NCBI GenBank assembly: GCA_964393875.1
Contig: CAYMUZ010000236.1
Coordinates: 1-29,950 of the forward strand
DNA from: JAHFHB01 sp964393875
GTDB lineage: Bacteria > Omnitrophota > Omnitrophia > Omnitrophales > Aquincolibacteriaceae
Direction: 5' to 3'
DNA length: 29,950 nt
How positions within the stretch are numbered: position 1 is the first letter of the stretch; the number at the start of each line of letters is the position of its first letter. The notes under the pieces are model-generated. The model did not search any database. It saw only the letters and a program-made list of their open reading frames with translations, and had not been told where the DNA came from. Position numbers and translations under genes: made by a program. Shown piece by piece: positions 8,407 to 15,000 of this stretch.

Positions 8407-8435
8407 TTGACAAGCTTTGCTTTTTGAGCTAGCGT
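8407..8435 (+). promoter_or_regulatory. Possible promoter of the coiled-coil gene
   Basis: A perfect TTGACA (8407-8412) is followed after 17 bases by TAGCGT, a weak -10 box (three of six). The AT-rich sequence upstream and the position 41 bases before the plus-strand ATG fit a promoter for that gene. Confidence 0.4.
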
Positions 8436-8475
8436 ACGCACTAACACCCCTAAAAATTTCAGAGGAGTAGAGATC

Positions 8476-8730
8476 ATGACCCAAAAGCCTGCCCGCCATT
8501 CCAAGGATTCATTCAGCCCAACGGAAGTCGGCACCCTGGTTGAAGGGTTTCGCCACGATGTCGGCATCATCGCAGAAAAAGTCGACCGCCTTTCAAACAA
8601 GGTCGATAAACTCGATAACCGGTTTTCAAGCGTCGAAGCCAGACTGACCAGCGTCGAGGATGCTGTCCGCATCGCATTGCCAAATCTCTCACGCAGAGTT
8701 GAAAAACTGGAAATCAAAGTAGGCGTTTGA
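8476..8730 (+). CDS. Small coiled-coil protein of unknown function
   Basis: An 84-residue protein, the only convincing plus-strand gene here. After a polar start, FSPTEVGTLVEGFRHDV, residues about 36-84 form seven consecutive heptads (VDRLSNK, VDKLDNR, FSSVEAR, LTSVEDA, VRIALPN, LSRRVEK, LEIKVGV) with hydrophobic residues at the first and usually the fourth or fifth position, so it should form a coiled-coil oligomer. There is no signal peptide or membrane segment. A GAGGAG ribosome site lies eight to thirteen bases before the ATG. The frame on the other strand is also open but gives an S/T/R-rich antisense-type sequence, so I take the plus strand as coding. It looks inserted in a stretch of decayed minus-strand sequence. 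Function cannot be told from sequence. Confidence 0.75.
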   Translation: MTQKPARHSKDSFSPTEVGTLVEGFRHDVGIIAEKVDRLSNKVDKLDNRFSSVEARLTSVEDAVRIALPNLSRRVEKLEIKVGV

Positions 8731-8899
8731 AGACTTGCTTGGCGAAGTGGTCCCCTTTTTATTCTCCGCACTTCAAGAATCTCTTTTGACGGAATGGCGC
8801 CCGCGCGGAAGCTTTGGCTGATTTCGAAACTATTGGGAAGCGGTTTTTGAACTTCTTTGATTGGCCGGAGTTCATTGTGGAAAGGGCTTTCGCTTTCTA

Positions 8900-8934
8900 C
8901 GGTTTCGACATAATTTGAAGGACTTCCAAAAGAT
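8900..8934 (-). pseudogene. Frameshifted fragment like the end of the giant gene
   Basis: About 28 of 35 bases match 9084-9120, the region of the giant gene encoding FERASSYVGNRL, with one-base gaps that break the reading frame after the shared SxYV codons. Upstream on the minus strand the decayed frame also keeps a tryptophan and a KSF segment at similar places. I interpret it as a remnant of a duplicated tail module. The remainder of 8731-9025 shows no gene, promoter or terminator I can support. Confidence 0.4.
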
Positions 8935-9025
8935 TTTTCTAATACTGCCCAATACCCACCCATTCCCACAGTTTATCCCGGTACCCTGCCTGGCAAACTG
9001 GATAAGAATTAAGGAGGACAATACG

Positions 9026-12000
9026 TTAGGCGGCCCGGATTACGGCTTTGAGGGCTGCCAGATCAGCCATGAGGCTGGCCAATCGGTTTCCGACATAACT
9101 TGAAGCTCTTTCAAAACGATCCAGCGCCAACAAAGACTTCTTGGAAAGATCCCAGGCAGCCGCCAAAATGGCTGCAGGGCGGAACATCTCCTCATCAATT
9201 TTGATACGCAACGGCTTTCCTGTGGTCACAAATCCTGCCTCTGTTACCAACCGGTCATCCCCTGACAAAATGCCCGCCGTATCCACTCGACCCAGAAGAT
9301 TCAAGTATTGATTGATCGCTGATTTTAGACGGTCTTCAAAAAGAACTCCCTTGAGGGTGAAGTTTGGAATCTGTGCAAGCTCAACATGAAACTTGGCTCG
9401 CACGGCAGCCTCAAGCCGCGCCTTAAAATCGTTGAAGGCCGCCTCTTGCCCCGTTACAGGCATGTAGTATTTAAGTCCGGGCATGCGAATAAGAATCGCA
9501 AGTGTAGTCACGACATCTTCCAAAACTACTTCATCCATCTTCTTCTCGAGAAAACGATGATCAATAATGGGTCGCGACGTATCCACAATTCCTTGTTTTG
9601 CAATCAACGCATCCACCGCCTGCTGAATTTGCGCAGGCAGGCTCATCGTCGGTGTTTCAGCTGCAACCACCCTAGAAGGCATGACCTGAGCAATCAACTC
9701 AGGGCTAGAGCCAAGCAGCATTATCCCCCCCATAAAAACTCTTGCTAGAATGACCATGGCTGCCGCAGACCGATTAACCGACAAGCGTTGCTCGGCGCGC
9801 ACAGCCCCTTCCCGCACGTCGGCCCTCGACGCGGAGGCCGAGGACAGATCAGGACCCGGCACCTGCAGGGACGGCGCCTGAGCAGTCGCAGCCACCGGAT
9901 GTGACTCTCGTGTCGTATCCCTTAAGGGGATACGCACTTCGGAACGCAAGAAGGGAAAGCGTTTGGGATTGCTGTCGTAGATTTTTTTGACCAATTTTTC
10001 AAAACGTTTTTTGGACGCCGGCGGGATATCTTTGTCGCTTGCAACGGCCTGACGAAGATCCCGACGCCGCAGCAGCAAGGTTTCCAGCGGTTTGGTCTCC
10101 TCCTCGAGGAAATCAAGTTTGTCCGCCACAAAATGAACCAGGTGACGTTGATAGCCCAGCTGCATTTCCAGCTGCCGGGTCACCGCTTCAAAATAATCTT
10201 CGCCAATCTCTTTGTTGCTTTTGGCCAGGTCACGTATCAAGGCCGCATAAAACTCCAAATTTTTGTTCTTGAGCTTGCTCTCAAAATCCTCATACTGCTT
10301 CGAGGTCATGCCGCCCGATTTATTCTGCAGGCCGTTGAACTCTGTCTGTAACGCTTTCATCTGTGCCTCCACATAACTGAGTTCATCCCACTTCAGCGGT
10401 TTTTTCACCAAATCCGCCACCATATCCTGCACCTTACCCAGCTCTTTCTGCCGCCCAATAAGTTTTTTCTCTATTTGTTTGCGCAGCAATTCTTTCTGAC
10501 GGCCATCCGGCAGACTAGGGAAAAGAGCCAGCATGAAGGCTTCAATCTCAAGGCGTGCCACGTTTTGGCCTGCCTTTTTCTGCGCCATAAATTCAATCAC
10601 TTCCCGCACAGTCGTATTTGAATTTTTCCACAAATTCTCTACGGGCCAGGCTGCATCGCCGGGGGTAAAACGCGGAATGGCACCTGCCGTGCTTTCGTTC
10701 TCCGGCGTCCGGGCATTGTCGCGGCGCGCTGTTTCGTCGCTTTCCATATCGAACATTACCGCGGCGATATGATAAACCAATTCTTTGCGCAGCTTTTCTC
10801 CCTCGGGACTGTCGGCTTTGACACCCGCCGGTGCCCCTGGCGGCACGTACTGATTGAGCGGGGTCTTCAACACTTCGGGTGTCAGCAAATCACCGAAGAA
10901 ATCCTTATTGTCCATACCCAACTTTATCTTGATTACCGCTCGCGCATACTGATGCAGAAAAAATTGTTTGTCGGTAAACAGCGACAGCTTGCGCAAATCA
11001 CGTGCCGAAAATTCCGGCGTCCCCGACGCACTGGCCGAAAGAATGTTCGCGGGCTTGACCTTTTGAAAAAACAGTGCCAGTTCCCCCACTGCCTGCTGGC
11101 TCAACTTTTTGGGCGGCTTGGGCGCCTCGCCTTCTTTGACCGTCTGAAAACCGTTTTCAACAATGTCGTGCGCGATATCTATCACCATACGACGCCAGCG
11201 AAAATGCCTTTCCAACTGCGAATCTTGCATTGTCTGAAGAGTGTCGTCATCGTAGGCGTCCTTCCAGGTAAAAACCTCGCTGCCGCTAAACTCCCCGTCT
11301 GTGATGTTATTGTTTTTTTTTGCTGCAATCTTGAGAATTTGATCGGCCTTGGCATCGCGGCGTTCCTCAGGTGTTTTTACCGGTGCTATTTTCTTAGCCT
11401 CGGCTGTTTTTGGCTCTTGGCCGAAAAGTGCCCTCGCAAACGCTGTCACTCCCATCGCAGCCGCCAGTGCCGCCGGCCCAAACTCACGCCGCGTCAAATC
11501 GAGGCTTTTCTGTCCAGGCTGACGCACTTCGGAGCGAGGCTCTGTAATAGCAGGGACAATAGGAGTTGCGGCGATAAAACGGACGTCCCTATCTCGAAAC
11601 TCTAAAAATCCTAACTCTGCGGCACTCCGAAGCAGCTTCGAGATCAGGCGGTCAAGGCCTTGCGTCTTGCCCTGGATTCTCATGACTTCAGCCGTGCTGG
11701 GGGCCTGCCAGCCTGCCAAAGCCTCGGCAATTTGCCGTGAAAATAATGAAGAAACATCAATCTCTAGAAGGGGGTTCCTGTGCCCCGAATAAGCCGCATA
11801 GACAAGCCGAAGTCCGCCTGGTTTTTTGAACCTCGTCATTGCCTCCTTTTGGATACCGTTCGGCCAGGCTACCTGCGGCCACATGTTTGAATTGATCCTA
11901 CGTTCTATGTCATCCGAATCCCATGCACTGATTACGCCTATCCCAAACCCCGCCTCTTCCGGAAGTGATTTCCACAAAGAGGCAATGGCCGCTTCCATCC

Positions 12001-15000
12001 CTGCTCCAGTCATCATGGCCTTCAATTCGGAAGCATAGGGATAACTCGAAGTTTCCAGGGCATCTATGGCGGCATCGGAGATTAATTTCGTACCCCTGAT
12101 CACCTCCAAGAAAGTGAAATAAGAAGGGACCTGCGGATCACCTAAAACCGGCAGATTTGTCGACGCATCATAAAGGACGCCTTCTGAAAGCAAGGCGTCC
12201 CGGAGTCTTGTTGTTGTAGGAAGGTTTTGGATAAATTTCAAAAGAAAAGCAAAGGCTTTATCCGCGCCTCGAGCCGTTTCAACGTCAAGGACTGGGCGAT
12301 AGAAAATTCCTTCCCTCTGAATGGCCCCGCTGACCGCCATGCTGTAATCATAATCGTTCCATAGATCGGGCTGTATCTGATCTATAACGACTTCACGAAC
12401 GCCCAATTTCGCGAGAACTTTGCGGATGCGCACTCCAACTCTGCTTGTGAAGAAAGCAGCCCAGGTGTCATTGTCGCTTGAATGCAAGAGAGTCCTCACG
12501 GTTGAAAGATAGTTATCAAAATTCTTCCAATCTCCGAATCCGTCAATGCTCAAATATTGAGTAATCGGCTTGGATTTTTTTGCTCGAACGAGCCGGACTG
12601 AAATCTGCGGAACGTTTTCAATATCAGGTTCACGCTCTGAAAGCGCTTGCCTCATCGCCGCAAGGGCGTGGTCTTGCCGCGTGCGCACTTCGGCCCTTGC
12701 GGCGGAGGTCGAGGACAGATCAGGACCCGGCACCTGCAGGGACGGCGCCTGAGCAGTCGCAGCCACCGGATGTGACTCTCGTGTCATCTGGCCAATAGGG
12801 CCGGAGGGCACTTCGGCCCTTGCGGCGGAGCGCAAGGACTCTCGTGTCGTATCCCTTAAGGGGATACGCACTTCGGAACGGATTGGAGCAAAACCAAGCC
12901 CTAATTGCCTAGCCGGCGATAGAGCTATTTCGGCGTCAGTATGATATTTGGAGATATCCACAGCGGTCACGTGTGCTAGCCACGCGGTATCCCGATAAAC
13001 AAGCCCGTCTGAGGGCAACAATTCAAGAGCAATGCTCGTCGATGCCTCTTCCGGTAGGTTTGCACGCGAAGAGAAAGCGACATAGTCCAATTGTTGAGTC
13101 TCTTTAGCCCAGTTGAGAATCTCGCGTTGGAGCGTCGCGCTGGAAATTGAACCTGAGGTATAAACCCTTTCAACCAAAAGGACTTTCTTGTCTTCTTCTT
13201 TTTCTCTGGCAATTTCCAATACCACCCGTGCTTCGACACTTTGATCGACTTGAATCTGCGCCAAGAAAAACTGCCCTTGTCTCGCACGGTTAATCGGACG
13301 ACCCTCCTGGTTAAACCCCGTTGGCTCAGTAATACGTTGGCACGTATAGCAGGGTCTTTCTCCACTGTGAATGAACTCCGCAGCATCCTCAGTAATGACA
13401 AATTCTGCTTTCAGTTCGGCCTTAGCCCCTACTCGCTGTGCAATCTCTAAATGACCAAAATCAATCAGGACTTCAGACCAATAAGGAAAAACTTTCGGGG
13501 CAGATTCCTTAAGCTCTTTTTTCCACCCCTCGATTGTTTCGACGGCTATTTCTTGCGACTGCTCCATCTTGGCAATAAGAGCTGTAAAGATAGCCCAAAA
13601 CGGATCAAAATCGTCCGCCCTGCCCGCATGCAGAAATCTCTGTCTGAGTGTCTCCTCCCGCCCATCCTCTGCGATTTGTTTAAGCTCCAAATGTGTCAGC
13701 AAATCATCCAAAACATCCCTGTAACGTTCTTGTAAACCCTGCGGGTCTCCTGAGAGGATAGAAAGGGCTTTTTGGTGCCCCTGTTGAATGAGGCTGATCA
13801 ACGGTTCCCCGAACCATGTTCTGATGGCGGGATCGGCCCATTGATAACGCGGGATATTTTTGAAACGGTTGTTCTCAACCGTGGATTCGGAAAGTTTCAA
13901 CATGTACCGCTCAACCGACTTCTGGCCCGCTTCGTTCTGGAATCCATGATAGCGTGCCAGCAAAAGAAGCAGGTTGTCATTGAACCAGGCTGCTTCATGG
14001 TCTTTCACGCTTTTTTTGAGTTGGCCTATCTCCTCGGGGGTCAAACCAACCGGCTTTTCAAAAATCGCACTTAAGATCAGTTCGATAATCTTCCTTTTGA
14101 GCACCTGGTAGTGTTCCGCTTCAAGCACAAGCTTCGCGCCTTGTGCATCCCGTATAAAATGGGCCACGAGGTTTTTCAGCTCCTTATTTTTATTCTTCTG
14201 AACGTAACGCGGCAGATAGGTGTAAAACGCGGCGAACTCCAGAAAGCTGAGGACGGTCTCCGCGATTCTTTGGCGATCGTTCAAACCCGTATTCATTCGT
14301 ACCACAATGGCTGACATCCATTGAGCAACGGGATCATCTTCTCTTTGAATGCGCCGCTCCACCAAAGCAAGGATAAAATCATGCAGCTGCCGTCTCGCGT
14401 CACGGTTTCGGCCTCCTTTGGGTACATTTTTAATAACCCAGCTGAGCGTGTTCAATTCCAAGTCACTGATTAATTTTATTTTTTGCCCTTCGGCCAGGGA
14501 GCTCTTCCTTTTTCTCTGAGGCGCTCCCGGCGAGAGCTGTTGATTCCAGTAACGCAAGGCTTGCTTTAGAAGCTCCGGAGAGGGATTTGAGATAAAAAAG
14601 CCCTTCAAATGTTCTTTAGCCACTTCCCGGCTGTGAGCGCCGAGTTTTTTTTCTCCCTGATCCAAGGAGGTGTCATAGGTGTTACGGTACTCAAATGCTG
14701 ACTGTTTGAAAGTTTCAGCGATTCGGTGATAGAGATCAAAAGCAACACCAGGCTGAGTCACAACACCGACCCTTCGAGGCAGGAGCACGAGCAACTCATC
14801 ATAATTTTGAGAAATAAAAGTCACATCAGAAGCCTCTAGCTTGCCCGAATTCAGGCGGTCAAAAAGTCCTTTAGCTAGAGCCGTTTGCTGTGCAGGATCC
14901 AAGAATGGGAGAAGCAAACGAAACTTCTCAACAGACGGCAGATCGCCAAAAGGCTTTGCTTGCAGCTGAACCATAAAATTTGCGCCCCTACCCGCGTCAA

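Noticed and set aside
8271..8969. A 232-codon minus-strand ORF
   Set aside because: Its middle is the antisense of the plus-strand coiled-coil gene and has the S/T/R-rich look of a shadow. Only its two ends are interesting, as a tail-like remnant and a repeat copy, and those are reported separately.
10769..11605. A 278-codon plus-strand ORF inside the giant gene
   Set aside because: Composition (many Cys, Arg, Phe, Leu) and lack of a ribosome site point to an antisense shadow of module D.
9823..12880. CRISPR-like or integron attC-like array
   Set aside because: The repeats are few, irregularly spaced, coding and without unique spacers or an integrase, so neither model fits; a palindromic repeat family fits better.
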